DNA from: Cyclobacteriaceae bacterium
GTDB lineage: Bacteria; Bacteroidota; Bacteroidia; Cytophagales; Cyclobacteriaceae
Assembly (NCBI GenBank): GCA_029858965.1
Contig: JAOUDZ010000011.1
Location: 1-64,000, forward strand
Reading direction: 5' to 3'
DNA: 64,000 nucleotides
The notes under the pieces are model-generated. The model had not been told where the DNA came from, searched no databases, and saw only the letters and a program-made list of their open reading frames with translations. Positions 17,971-27,083 of this stretch are shown one piece after another. The stretch's first letter is position 1, and each line of letters begins with the position of its first letter. A program made the position numbers and the translations under genes.

Positions 17971-19989
17971 TCAATGGGCCGGAATGATCTCTACATGCTT
18001 CACACTGGTAGGAAACCAAATCATCATCTCACCCTTGCCCCTGTGCGCCCATGCATAATATGGGATCGCTACGAAAGGCTGATACTGTGTTGTTACATTT
18101 CTTTCGTTGAGTATCCGCACAGCAGGTACTTCGCTTTTTAAGATCGTAATGCCTTTCAGCATTGAAGGCTTAAACTCAGCTTCAAAAGTCGCTTCGGCGG
18201 GCACGATAATGTTGCTCACCTCACCATTGTTATCGGGCCATTCTGCACAGTAAATAATCGGCCCGCGCTGCAATGCCACTTTGCCCAGGTCATCTTTCAA
18301 TTTATTGTTGGCAACCACACGTCTGACATCCATGGGCAAATTGACTTCTACCACGTCTCCTTTTCTCCACGTCCGTTTCAGTATAGCATAGCCATCTTCA
18401 AGGGAATAGTTGATCGCCTCACCGTTGATTTTTATTTGTGCTTTTTTATCAGTTTGTTGCTGAAACGCATAGAGATCGGATGGTATGGCCTGACCCCGTG
18501 CCCACCCGGGTATCCGGATGCGCATCGTAAACGCCAGGGGTGATCTGGGCGAAATGCGAAAGATCAGATTCCCATCCCAGGGATAGTTATTCTCCTGTTC
18601 AATCTGAATTGATTTCTTGTTTATCGCGATTGTCGTACTTCCGGCTATAAAGAGATTTGCATACACATCGCTATTTTTCTGTGCGTAAACATAGCCGGGG
18701 ATAGCAGGTATTAATCGTGTCACGTTTGTTGGGCAGCAAGAGCAGGTAAACCATCCAGACCTGGCAGCTTCCATATCCTTGTGCTCGAATATATTCTTGA
18801 TCTCCATGGCATTGGTATAGAAGAAGGAGTTTCCATCCATTCCTACGCCAGATATCAATCCGTTGTAAAGAGTTTTTTCCAATATATCGATGTACTTTGA
18901 TTCACCGTGCAACAGAAACATGCGGTGATTCCAGTAAACATTGGCAATGGATGCACAGGTTTCATTATAAGCAGTTGCATTTGGCAGCTCATAGTTCGCA
19001 CCGAATCGTTCACCATTTCCTACCGCACCGATTCCACCTTGTACATACAATTTTTTTCCAACTACATTTTCCCATATTGTATCTACTGCATGAATAAACT
19101 CCTTATCGTTGGTCAGCGCAGCAACATCGGTCATGGCAGCATATAAATAACCTGCCCTCACGGCGTGTCCTACAGCTTCATTTTGTTCCACAACGGGTAT
19201 ATGATCCTGCCAGTAGGCCCCGTTTTTCCATGGATCATCACTTTTTGAGTCATATCCATCATAATGCCCCCGCTCCTCGATAAAATATTTCGCGGTTTCC
19301 AGATACTCCTTTTTGCCTGTGATCCGATAGAGTTTTACGAGCCCCATCTCGATAACTTCGTGTCCCGGGGCGACGTGTTTTTTATCAGGGCCAAAAACAG
19401 AACAAACAAGGTCAGCGTTCTTGAGGGCGATATCCAGTAAGTTTTTCTTTCCAGTAGCCTGATAGTGCGCTGTTGCCGCTTCATACAAATGGCCGGCATT
19501 GTACAACTCATGGCTTTGCTCTCTTTCTTTTTCCCAACGTTCTTTGCCAGCCCAGAGGTGTGGTTCGCCCGGATTGATCGTCCGCGCTGTGTATAGATAT
19601 CCATCAGGCTCTTGCGCGCTGCGGATTTTCAGTATAAGCGTATCAATATAGTCTTCCAGCGCCTTGTCGGGATAAAGACTCAAGGAAAACGAAGCACCTT
19701 CAATTGTTTTGTAGATGTCTGTATCATCGAACGGATAGACCGTGCAAAACTTGCCGCTCTGTGCAGCCGCCATTTCAAAATTCCTGACGCGCCCCGTACT
19801 TTCACATCGCTCGAAAGAAGCCGGGATCGTTACGGTATGATTGATTTTGATCCGGGGTAGCCAAAAACTGTCTGTTAACTTCACCTGTGTGAAGGGAACA
19901 ACCTGAATAGGATAATCTTTTTGCTGAGACCATCCAGACAACACTACCACACTGCATGAAAGCAACAGGAAAAATTTTCTCATTATCAT
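17971..19989 (-). CDS. GH127 beta-L-arabinofuranosidase, exported
   Basis: A 672-residue protein with a signal peptide (about 1-21, ending SGWSQ; a second start at 19983 is equally good). It belongs to GH127 (formerly DUF1680), which releases L-arabinofuranose from beta-linked arabino-oligosaccharides. Aligning by eye with the Bifidobacterium enzyme HypBA1, the proposed acid/base corresponds to E327 and the zinc ligands to E343, C345, C418 and C419, with C418 as nucleophile; the motifs NETCAS and FTCSCCP are intact. The (alpha/alpha)6 barrel is followed by beta domains (about 430-672). Its place inside the arabinose operon links extracellular arabinan or extensin breakdown directly to uptake and catabolism. 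Confidence 0.88.
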   Translation of the reverse strand: MIMRKFFLLLSCSVVVLSGWSQQKDYPIQVVPFTQVKLTDSFWLPRIKINHTVTIPASFERCESTGRVRNFEMAAAQSGKFCTVYPFDDTDIYKTIEGASFSLSLYPDKALEDYIDTLILKIRSAQEPDGYLYTARTINPGEPHLWAGKERWEKEREQSHELYNAGHLYEAATAHYQATGKKNLLDIALKNADLVCSVFGPDKKHVAPGHEVIEMGLVKLYRITGKKEYLETAKYFIEERGHYDGYDSKSDDPWKNGAYWQDHIPVVEQNEAVGHAVRAGYLYAAMTDVAALTNDKEFIHAVDTIWENVVGKKLYVQGGIGAVGNGERFGANYELPNATAYNETCASIANVYWNHRMFLLHGESKYIDILEKTLYNGLISGVGMDGNSFFYTNAMEIKNIFEHKDMEAARSGWFTCSCCPTNVTRLIPAIPGYVYAQKNSDVYANLFIAGSTTIAINKKSIQIEQENNYPWDGNLIFRISPRSPLAFTMRIRIPGWARGQAIPSDLYAFQQQTDKKAQIKINGEAINYSLEDGYAILKRTWRKGDVVEVNLPMDVRRVVANNKLKDDLGKVALQRGPIIYCAEWPDNNGEVSNIIVPAEATFEAEFKPSMLKGITILKSEVPAVRILNERNVTTQYQPFVAIPYYAWAHRGKGEMMIWFPTSVKHVEIIPAH

Positions 19990-20004
19990 CTTAATTGGAT
20001 TTTT

Positions 20005-20703
20005 TTATTGTCCATAGTAGGCATCAGGCCCGTGTTTACGCTCAAAATGTTTTTGGATCAGTGCATCTTTCAGGCGTGGTGCCTTCGGGTTAATCTGTTC
20101 GGTTAGAAGCGCCATTTCCGCAATGGCTTCCAGAACCGCGCTATTGTAAACGGCTTTCTGTGGTGTTTTTCCCCAGGTGAAGGGTGCATGATTTCCAATC
20201 AGCATCATCTCCACTTCTTCGTAACTTAATTTTCGGTCCTTCAGACAGTTCATGATCTGAAACCCGGTTTCGAATTCATAGTTACCGCGAATCATATCAT
20301 CGTTCATCGGTGGTGCACATGGGATGTCAACGGTGTTGTGATCTGCATGGGTTGTTCCAAAAATAGGTATATCACGCTGGGCCTGTGCCCAGGCTGTCGC
20401 ATACGTGGAGTGCGTATGAACAATGCCACCAATATTTTCCCAATGCTTGTAGAGCACTGCATGGGTTAACATATCCGATGATGGGCGAAGTTTGCCTTCT
20501 ACAGTCTTCCCATCAAAATCCACAACCGGCATTCCACTCGGCTTAAGGTCATCGTATGGAACGCCGCTGGGTTTAATGGCGAATACGCCCAACGAGCGAT
20601 CAACAGCACTTACGTTGCCAAATGTGAAGATTACGAGGCCGAGCTTTGGCAGCTGCATGTTGGCCAGATAAGCCGATTGTTTAATGTCGTCGTATTTACC
20701 CAT
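20005..20703 (-). CDS. araD: L-ribulose-5-phosphate 4-epimerase
   Basis: A 232-residue class II aldolase-fold enzyme that converts L-ribulose 5-phosphate to D-xylulose 5-phosphate. Zinc ligands are H96 and H98 in VHTHST and H172 in GNHAPFTWG. The phosphate-binding GN (29-30), KPSG and SSD (75-77) motifs match the E. coli enzyme, as does the length. It lies 23 bp downstream of araB and 15 bp upstream of GH127, so it is almost certainly co-transcribed. The ATG at 20703 is the only sensible start. Confidence 0.95.
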   Translation of the reverse strand: MGKYDDIKQSAYLANMQLPKLGLVIFTFGNVSAVDRSLGVFAIKPSGVPYDDLKPSGMPVVDFDGKTVEGKLRPSSDMLTHAVLYKHWENIGGIVHTHSTYATAWAQAQRDIPIFGTTHADHNTVDIPCAPPMNDDMIRGNYEFETGFQIMNCLKDRKLSYEEVEMMLIGNHAPFTWGKTPQKAVYNSAVLEAIAEMALLTEQINPKAPRLKDALIQKHFERKHGPDAYYGQ

Positions 20704-20726
20704 TGGATGTTTTGTAACAGATATAT

Positions 20727-22400
20727 CTATGGTGCAGTAGTTTCTATGAAAGCCCCCAATGTCTTATATTTTTCATAGCGCTTACTGTATATAGCTGAGG
20801 CCAGGGGATCAGGTTTGTATTCCATATCAAATCCCTGCCCCATGGCTTCCATGGCATCTTCAACCTTGCTGTACAGCCCTGCGGCGGTTGCGGCAAACAT
20901 AGCAGCGCCCAGGGCACATGTTTGCTCTGATTTATGAATGCGGATAGGCATGTTCATTACATCCGCCATGACCTGCATGATGTAAGGAGATTTGCGCGCT
21001 ACCCCGCCCAGTCCTATGAGGCCCTTGACGGGAACACCTTCATCGTTAAACCGATCAACAATTGCCTTGGCACCGAAACAGGTAGCTTCTACCCATGCTT
21101 TGAACAGGTGGGGTGCCTCACTGCCGAGACTCAACCCGGTAATAGCGCCCTGTAATATTTGATTCGCATCGGGTGTCCTCCTTCCATTCAGCCAATCCAA
21201 GGCAAGTACATTGTTGTCCGCCAATGGTATTGCTTCGGCATGCCTGGCTAACTCCGGGATAATCCTGTCCAATAATTCAACCTCCAATTTTTCAGCTACT
21301 GCCGCTGAAATTACTTTAGATTGTGCAAGTACATTTTGTAACGGCCAGGCTAACAGATTCCTAAACCATGCATAGGTATCCCCAAAGGCTGACTGGCCTG
21401 CTTCCAGGCCAATCATTCCCGGAATAACAGAACCATCTACCTGGCCACAAATACCGTACACCAACTTGTCACTCAATTCAGACTTTGGTACGACAAGCAT
21501 ATCGCAAGTTGATGTACCCATGACCTTGCTGAGATGATAGGGTTCAATTTGTCCGCCAACTGCTCCCACGTGCGCATCAAAAGCTCCAACGGCAATCACA
21601 ACCTCTTCAGAAAGACCAAGGCGCAAGGACCATTCTCTTCCCAATTTTCCAGCAGGTTTATCGGACGTAAAAGTTTCGCGAAATAATCGGCCCGTGAATC
21701 CGCTTAACAGGGGGTCAAGCGTAGCAAAAAAAGCATCTGGCGGAAGTCCGCCAAATTCGGCTGCCCACAACGCCTTATGACCCGCAGAGCAAACACCTCG
21801 CTTCATTTCACTGACATCATTCCCACCAGTCAACAAGAAAGGAATCCAATCACAATGTTCTACCCAGGAATGGCATTCCCTTCTCACCGCTTCATCTTCG
21901 CGGAGTACGTGCAGCAATTTTGCCCAGAACCACTCAGAAGAATATATACCCCCGACAAACTGCAAATAGTTGGTTTCAAACTTTGTTGCATGCACATTTA
22001 TTTCTGCTGCCTCTTTTGTGGCCGTGTGATCCTTCCACAAAACAAACATCGCGTTTGGATTTTCTGAAAACCCTGGCCTGAGTGCCAACGGTGTACCCGA
22101 CTGATCAACCGCAACGGGTGAAGATCCGGTCGTATCGACAGCGATTGCCCTTACGGATGATGCAGCGGAATGTCCGGCTTTCGCAAGACAATCCTTAATG
22201 GTGAATTCAAGCCCTTCCACGTAATCCAATGGATGCTGACGAAACTGATTCCCCGAGGGGTTACAATACAATCCATCGCGCCAACGCGGATAAAAAAATA
22301 CCGAGGAGGCAAGCTCCCGGCCATTGGCGGTATCAACGATAATGGAGCGAACCGAGTCAGTACCGTAGTCTACTCCTATAACATATGAATCGTTGGGCAT
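20727..22400 (-). CDS. araB: Ribulokinase (FGGY family)
   Basis: A 557-residue sugar kinase that phosphorylates L-ribulose. The ATP-binding N-terminal motif VIGVDYGTDSVRS, the conserved GVFDAHV-type block (here VGAFDAHVGAVGG) and the C-terminal GLIGLGGVARKSPYIMQV are typical of AraB. The start at 22400 (MPNDSYVIG) gives the standard N-terminus; the frame can be extended by five residues to 22415. As first gene of the arabinose operon it lies next to a 260-bp upstream region that holds the candidate AraR operator. Length agrees with bacterial ribulokinases of about 560 residues. Confidence 0.95.
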   Translation of the reverse strand: MPNDSYVIGVDYGTDSVRSIIVDTANGRELASSVFFYPRWRDGLYCNPSGNQFRQHPLDYVEGLEFTIKDCLAKAGHSAASSVRAIAVDTTGSSPVAVDQSGTPLALRPGFSENPNAMFVLWKDHTATKEAAEINVHATKFETNYLQFVGGIYSSEWFWAKLLHVLREDEAVRRECHSWVEHCDWIPFLLTGGNDVSEMKRGVCSAGHKALWAAEFGGLPPDAFFATLDPLLSGFTGRLFRETFTSDKPAGKLGREWSLRLGLSEEVVIAVGAFDAHVGAVGGQIEPYHLSKVMGTSTCDMLVVPKSELSDKLVYGICGQVDGSVIPGMIGLEAGQSAFGDTYAWFRNLLAWPLQNVLAQSKVISAAVAEKLEVELLDRIIPELARHAEAIPLADNNVLALDWLNGRRTPDANQILQGAITGLSLGSEAPHLFKAWVEATCFGAKAIVDRFNDEGVPVKGLIGLGGVARKSPYIMQVMADVMNMPIRIHKSEQTCALGAAMFAATAAGLYSKVEDAMEAMGQGFDMEYKPDPLASAIYSKRYEKYKTLGAFIETTAP

Positions 22401-22440
22401 AGATGATTGACACAAATGGAGGGATGATCAGACTTCTCAA

Positions 22441-22459
22441 CATTATTTTAAATATAATG
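22441..22459. promoter_or_regulatory. Candidate AraR operator upstream of araB
   Basis: A 19-bp AT-rich palindrome (CATTATTTTAAATATAATG) with 16 of 19 positions symmetric, 41-59 bp upstream of the araB start. It is the only strong palindrome in the promoter region of the arabinose operon. Binding by AraR is inferred from position only; I did not compare it with a published motif. Confidence 0.45.
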
Positions 22460-22662
22460 GTAATTCTTAATAAGTGTGGGTTAAACAATTCTATTTCCTT
22501 CATTCAGGAAGAAAAAAACCTGTACCGGACTGTCTGCAAGGACCCTGAGTCAATGCAACGTTGTGGGGGCAGCCAATTGATCCAGCGACAAGGAATAATG
22601 GTCATGCCTGCAATTCCTTCACAACGGTCATTTTTGTAAATTCGCGATCTCGTAAAACAGAG

Positions 22663-23382
22663 ATGCATATGGGCGGTAAGGGATTGGTCTATCGGGTGGG
22701 GCAAAAGCTGAAAAAGATTTTTCTTTTTTTGTTAGCAGCCCAACTTATCTACGTCATCCTGCTAAAATGGATCGATCCCCCGATAACCGTAACGCAATTG
22801 GAAAGCCTGATCAGCGGATATGGGTTAAAAAGAGATTATGTCAATTTTAACGTTATTTCACCACATGCCGCATTAGCCGTAATTGCCGGGGAAGATCAGT
22901 TGTTTGCAGAACACAACGGGTTTGATGTCAAGAGCATAAAGAAGGCGCTTGAAAACAACAGCAAGAAAAAATCCACAAAGCTGCGGGGGGCTTCCACCAT
23001 AAGTCAACAGACAGCCAAAAACGTTTTCTTGTGGCAAGGCCGTAGCTGGCTGCGCAAAGGAATAGAAGTCTATTTCACGTTTATGATAGAAACCATCTGG
23101 GGAAAAAAGCGAATCCTGGAGGTATACCTGAATGTCGCGGAAATGGGAAAAGGGGTATTTGGAATTGAAGCAGCAGCTCAACATTATTTTAAGAAATCTG
23201 CAAAAAAGTTAACACGAACCGAATCAGCCAAAATTGCTGCATGTCTGCCTAATCCTAAGAAATACATTGTTAATCCACCTTCCAGCTACGTGGCCAGGCG
23301 GTACCTGTGGATACTGGGGCAAATGCATAACCTCCAGGATGATGCGGATATAGTGCTACTGATTACAAACCATCACCGCTGA
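22663..23382 (+). CDS. mtgA: Monofunctional peptidoglycan transglycosylase
   Basis: A 239-residue GT51 glycosyltransferase that polymerises lipid II into glycan strands. One N-terminal membrane helix (about 17-37) precedes the catalytic domain, which shows the conserved AGEDQLFAEHNGFD with the catalytic Glu, the RGASTISQQTAKNVFL motif and EVYLNVAEMG. No transpeptidase domain follows, which separates it from bifunctional PBPs. ATG 22663 was chosen because the frame upstream to 22561 has only a TTG start and polar residues; ATG 22669 is two codons later. It is transcribed divergently from araB and stands alone. Confidence 0.9.
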   Translation: MHMGGKGLVYRVGQKLKKIFLFLLAAQLIYVILLKWIDPPITVTQLESLISGYGLKRDYVNFNVISPHAALAVIAGEDQLFAEHNGFDVKSIKKALENNSKKKSTKLRGASTISQQTAKNVFLWQGRSWLRKGIEVYFTFMIETIWGKKRILEVYLNVAEMGKGVFGIEAAAQHYFKKSAKKLTRTESAKIAACLPNPKKYIVNPPSSYVARRYLWILGQMHNLQDDADIVLLITNHHR

Positions 23383-23474
23383 ATGAGGTAGTCGTCCATT
23401 TAGAAAAACTACGTTGTTTATATCACGATATTTCTCTTACCTTAAGCGCCATTAGATCAAATTAAATAAACACC

Positions 23475-24254
23475 ATGAATACAACTAAAGCTTTGTTTCT
23501 CTTACTTTTTTGCGGAATGTCGTTCGCGGCGCTTTCCGCTGCGCCTAAGCGCGAATATTATGAAATAAGAATATACTCCTTCAAGGAAAAAGCACAGGAA
23601 GAAGTAATAGATAAATTCCTCAAGGATGCGTTTCTGCCGGCCTTGCACCGGGCAGGTATTGCCAAGGTAGGCGTGTTCAAACCGGTTGAAACGGATACCA
23701 CCTTTGGTAAGCGAATTTATGTCTTGATACCCTACGCATCGCTTGATCAGTATTCAAAGCTTCCTGACCTGTTGCAAAAAGACAAAGTATTTGCATCAAC
23801 AGGAACGGCGTACCTGGATGCACCCTATGACAATCCCCCCTATACACGCATGCAGACCATCCTGCTCCAGGCCTTCACTGGTCATCCTCAACTGGAAGTC
23901 CCGAAACTTACAAATCCAGTTAACGAGCGGGTTTATGAGCTGAGAAGTTATGAAGGCCACACTGAAAAAATCTTTAAGAACAAGGTCAAGATGTTTAATG
24001 ATGGCGATGAGGTGGGCTTGTTCAAGCGCCTTGGATTTAATGCAGTATTCTACGCGGAAGTTATTGCCGGCAGCAGGATGCCGAACCTCATGTACATGAC
24101 TACCTTCGAAAATCAAGCCTCACGGGATGCGCATTGGAAAGCATTTAGCAGTGATCCTCAATGGGAAAAGCTTAAGGTGATGCCGGAATACCAGAATAAT
24201 GTCTCGAAAAACGTGCAAACCTTCTTGCGCCCTACCGGGTATTCGGATCTTTAG
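23475..24254 (+). CDS. Exported NIPSNAP-family protein
   Basis: A 259-residue protein with a signal peptide (1-22, ending AALSAA) and two NIPSNAP dimeric alpha/beta-barrel domains, one at about 26-125 (YYEIRIYSFKEKAQEEV) and one at about 150-255 (VYELRSYEGHTEKIFKNK). NIPSNAP proteins share the ferredoxin-like fold of heme-degrading and monooxygenase-like proteins, but the bacterial function is largely unknown. The WEKLKVMPEY ending is typical. The gene has its own 90-bp upstream region and is followed by a strong hairpin at 24301-24330, so it is probably monocistronic. Confidence 0.82.
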   Translation: MNTTKALFLLLFCGMSFAALSAAPKREYYEIRIYSFKEKAQEEVIDKFLKDAFLPALHRAGIAKVGVFKPVETDTTFGKRIYVLIPYASLDQYSKLPDLLQKDKVFASTGTAYLDAPYDNPPYTRMQTILLQAFTGHPQLEVPKLTNPVNERVYELRSYEGHTEKIFKNKVKMFNDGDEVGLFKRLGFNAVFYAEVIAGSRMPNLMYMTTFENQASRDAHWKAFSSDPQWEKLKVMPEYQNNVSKNVQTFLRPTGYSDL

Positions 24255-24300
24255 CATAATAAATACTGTCGCAAGAATTCACGCAACGCTATTCCATTAT

Positions 24301-24330
24301 CGCAGCGTCTCCTGAACAGGAAACGCTGCG
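24301..24330. terminator. Hairpin between convergent genes, terminator-like
   Basis: Arms 24301-24314 and 24317-24330 pair at 13 of 14 positions across a two-base loop. It lies between the ends of the NIPSNAP gene (+) and the GMC oxidoreductase gene (-). No T-run follows it on the plus strand, so it may stabilise transcript ends rather than terminate alone. Confidence 0.5.
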
Positions 24331-24428
24331 CTTGCTTGTGTCCTATTCATTCCCTTAACAAATCGTTCTTTGCATCTAATGCTCGCTGTGTGCTTCCTGT
24401 TATCAGGATATGTGACCTTACTGAAAAT

Positions 24429-26129
24429 TCAAAGATTGCCTTTCCTGAATTCCTCTGCCGCATAATTTGCTGCTCGGGCCGTAAGCGCCATAAAGGTGAG
24501 AGATGGATTTTGATTTCCTGTGGATGTCATGCAAGCTCCATCAGTAACAAAAACATTTTTACAGGTATGCAATTGGTTCCACTTGTTAAGGAGCGAGGTC
24601 TTTGGATCTTTGCCCATGCGCACGCCGCCCATCTCGTGAATATCCAAACCCGGTGCCTGTTTGCTGTCGTTGGGTATTATATTCTTACAACCTGCTTTGT
24701 CAAGCATTTCCTGAGCTTGCGTGAGGAAATCGGCCATGACCTTTTCATCGTTATCCGTATAATCGACAGCGGTGATTAATTGTGGAATGCCCCATGCATC
24801 CTTTTGATCAGGACTTAGCCGCACGTGGTTGCTTTCAACCGGAATAGTTTCGCCCTGCATCATCATGCTTACGTGCCAGACTCCGGGCTTTGCTACCGAA
24901 TTTTTCAAGTCGGCGCCTAAGGATTCGCTATTGCCATGTGGGCGGCTACCCGTATAGAAAGTCATGTATCCCCGCATGAAATCCTCTTCCTGTTTGCGGA
25001 CGTTACGGAAAGAAGGCATCATTACTGCGGTGGGCCTTCGGCCATAATAATACTGGTCCGAAAAGCCTTCAAATGTAGCAGCTACTGTACCGCGATAATT
25101 ATGAAATGCCACATATTTGCCCAGCAAACCATTGTCGTTACCCAAACCATTTGGAAAGCGACCGGATGTGGAGTTCAAAAGAATCAGGTTTGAATTCAGG
25201 CAAGCTGCATTGACGAAGATGATTCGTGCAAAATATTCCATCATCTCCTTCGTGTTGCTGTCAACGACGCGTACCCCTACCGCTTTTCCTTTTTGTTCAT
25301 CATAGATAACTGAATGTACAACCGCGTGCGGACGCAGCGTCATATTGCCTGTTCGCATAGCCCAGGGTAAAGTGGATGAATTGGAACTGAAGTATCCGCC
25401 AAAGGGACAACCGCGCTCACATAAAGTTCGGGCCTGGCATTGTCCCCTGCCTTGTTGTTTATGGATTTCCTGTGGTTCCGTAAGATGCGCACAACGGCCT
25501 ATGACTACATCCCGATCTTTGTAGCTTGATTTGATCTTTTCCTGGATATGTTTCTCAACACAATTCATCTCCCACGGTTTCATAACCTCACTGTCGGGCA
25601 GCGTTTCGAGGCCATCACGGTTGCCGCTGATCCCCGCAAATTTTTCCACATAGCTATACCAGGGTGCGAGGTCATTGTATCGAATTGGCCAATCTACGGC
25701 AAAGCCATCGCGGCCAGGAGCCTCAAATTCAAAACGACTCCAGCGCTGTACCTGCCGCGCCCAGAGCAAAGACTTTCCGCCGGTTTGGTAGCCGCGAATC
25801 CAGTCAAAAGGCTTTTCCTGCACATAGGGGTGCTCAGCGTCCTTCACAAAAAAATGCTTGGTGGCATCTCCGAAAGCATAGCATCGGTCAGCAATTGGAT
25901 TATCCTCAGTAATCGTCTGCGGCAGTCGTCCACGATAGGGAAAGTCCCAGGGATTCTTAGTCGCTGTTGGATAGTCATCCAAATGTTTCACTTCCCGCCC
26001 ACGCTCTAACACCAGTGTTTTCAGACCTTTGTCACACAACTCTTTCGCTGCCCAGCCCCCGCTGATTCCCGAGCCTATCACAATGGCGTCATAGGTCATC
26101 TTTGCCTGTATGGCTCCCGATATGTTCAT
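24429..26129 (-). CDS. GMC-family FAD oxidoreductase
   Basis: A 566-residue flavoprotein of the glucose-methanol-choline family. The FAD-binding Rossmann motif VIGSGISGGWAAKE is at about residues 15-30 and the C-terminal GACMTSTGNQNPSLT block carries the conserved His/Asn active-site region near 530-550. A cysteine cluster CQARTLCERGC is present near residue 223. Relatives oxidise alcohols or sugars such as gluconate, passing electrons to a cytochrome or quinone. No signal peptide is present. It lies 8 bp downstream of a phytanoyl-CoA dioxygenase gene, and the two probably form an operon. The substrate is unknown. Confidence 0.82.
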   Translation of the reverse strand: MNISGAIQAKMTYDAIVIGSGISGGWAAKELCDKGLKTLVLERGREVKHLDDYPTATKNPWDFPYRGRLPQTITEDNPIADRCYAFGDATKHFFVKDAEHPYVQEKPFDWIRGYQTGGKSLLWARQVQRWSRFEFEAPGRDGFAVDWPIRYNDLAPWYSYVEKFAGISGNRDGLETLPDSEVMKPWEMNCVEKHIQEKIKSSYKDRDVVIGRCAHLTEPQEIHKQQGRGQCQARTLCERGCPFGGYFSSNSSTLPWAMRTGNMTLRPHAVVHSVIYDEQKGKAVGVRVVDSNTKEMMEYFARIIFVNAACLNSNLILLNSTSGRFPNGLGNDNGLLGKYVAFHNYRGTVAATFEGFSDQYYYGRRPTAVMMPSFRNVRKQEEDFMRGYMTFYTGSRPHGNSESLGADLKNSVAKPGVWHVSMMMQGETIPVESNHVRLSPDQKDAWGIPQLITAVDYTDNDEKVMADFLTQAQEMLDKAGCKNIIPNDSKQAPGLDIHEMGGVRMGKDPKTSLLNKWNQLHTCKNVFVTDGACMTSTGNQNPSLTFMALTARAANYAAEEFRKGNL

Positions 26130-26137
26130 CCTTGCAG

Positions 26138-26971
26138 TTAGTTTTTCTGGTATAGCACAGGATTCAATCTTCCGTCAGCGACAGATCCGATGGGTTTGGA
26201 ATCAAGCCAGGTATTCCAATCGGCTGTTCGATATTCGTTGGTAGGTTCAACGATACGGATATCCTTATCCATGTAAATGATTGTCATTACTCTCCGCGCT
26301 TCACCTGAAACGTTAGCGCCTGCACGATGATAAGTCCAACCGGCGTGATAACTAACCTCACCCAGGTCGAAGGGCGTTTCGTGAATTGGAAATTGCTTAA
26401 GCGCCTTAGCAAGGATTGCCTCACTTTCATCACTTATCTCTTTGTCGCGGCCGATCTCCACGTGCTGGCTTCCTTCCGCAAAAGCGAGCGGCCCCATCTC
26501 CATAGGTGTAGCCTGAAGTGGCACCCAAACCGTAACAGTATTTGCACTGGATAACGGCCAATAAAACTGGTCGGCATGCCATGGCGTAATGCCCCCGCTG
26601 GCTTCCTTATATAACGCTTGATCGTGGTAGAGTCGAACGCCTTCAACTTGCATGAGTTGAGTAGCGATCTGTGCCAGGCGTTTACTAAACACAAACTCTT
26701 TTATCTGTTCACTTTCAAGCCACAAGTTCATGACTTGCAGGAAAGCCTTTTCGTATGTAGTCCGCTGCTCCATTGGTTTGGTCAGCTTATTCAGTTTGAA
26801 AACCCAATTCGTGATTATCTCGCCGTAGTACTCCAGCAAAGCAGGGCTCAACACCTGCTTCAACTTAACATATCCTTTCTCCCGAAAAAATCGTATAGAA
26901 TCAGGAGATAAATTATAGATTTCCTCCAATTCAGAACTAAAATCTACTTTATTTGAAAGTTCAGGCTTCAT
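26138..26971 (-). CDS. Phytanoyl-CoA dioxygenase (PhyH) family protein
   Basis: A 277-residue non-heme Fe(II)/2-oxoglutarate dioxygenase. The iron ligands are visible as the HxD pair in TPWHADQFYW (near 146-148) and a distal His in VSYHAGWTYHRAG (near 212). The RRVMTIIYM strand follows and contains the 2-oxoglutarate-binding Arg. PhyH enzymes hydroxylate diverse small molecules. A -7 box at 26991-26998 is the likely promoter. The gene precedes the GMC oxidoreductase by 8 bp, suggesting successive hydroxylation and oxidation of one substrate; this is inferred. Confidence 0.8.
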   Translation of the reverse strand: MKPELSNKVDFSSELEEIYNLSPDSIRFFREKGYVKLKQVLSPALLEYYGEIITNWVFKLNKLTKPMEQRTTYEKAFLQVMNLWLESEQIKEFVFSKRLAQIATQLMQVEGVRLYHDQALYKEASGGITPWHADQFYWPLSSANTVTVWVPLQATPMEMGPLAFAEGSQHVEIGRDKEISDESEAILAKALKQFPIHETPFDLGEVSYHAGWTYHRAGANVSGEARRVMTIIYMDKDIRIVEPTNEYRTADWNTWLDSKPIGSVADGRLNPVLYQKN

Positions 26972-26990
26972 ACCACTGTTGTTTAGAAAT

Positions 26991-26998
26991 CAAATATA
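26991..26998 (-). promoter_or_regulatory. Bacteroidota -7 promoter box upstream of PhyH gene
   Basis: On the minus strand these bases read TATATTTG, a perfect match to TAnnTTTG, 20 bp before the PhyH start codon. A TTTG lies 15 bases further upstream (27014-27017), slightly closer than the usual 17-23 bp spacing of the -33 element. Confidence 0.5.
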
Positions 26999-27083
26999 GA
27001 AACCTTTTATTTTCAAATACACACCCTGCTTGGGGATGTGTAATAATTTTAGTTGTTTCGAAACATAATTCAGCAAGCGTAAA

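Noticed and set aside
27019..27041. Imperfect inverted repeat in the PhyH/cyclotransferase intergenic region
   Set aside because: It has only seven or eight paired positions with one mismatch and overlaps the likely promoter; it is too weak to call an operator.
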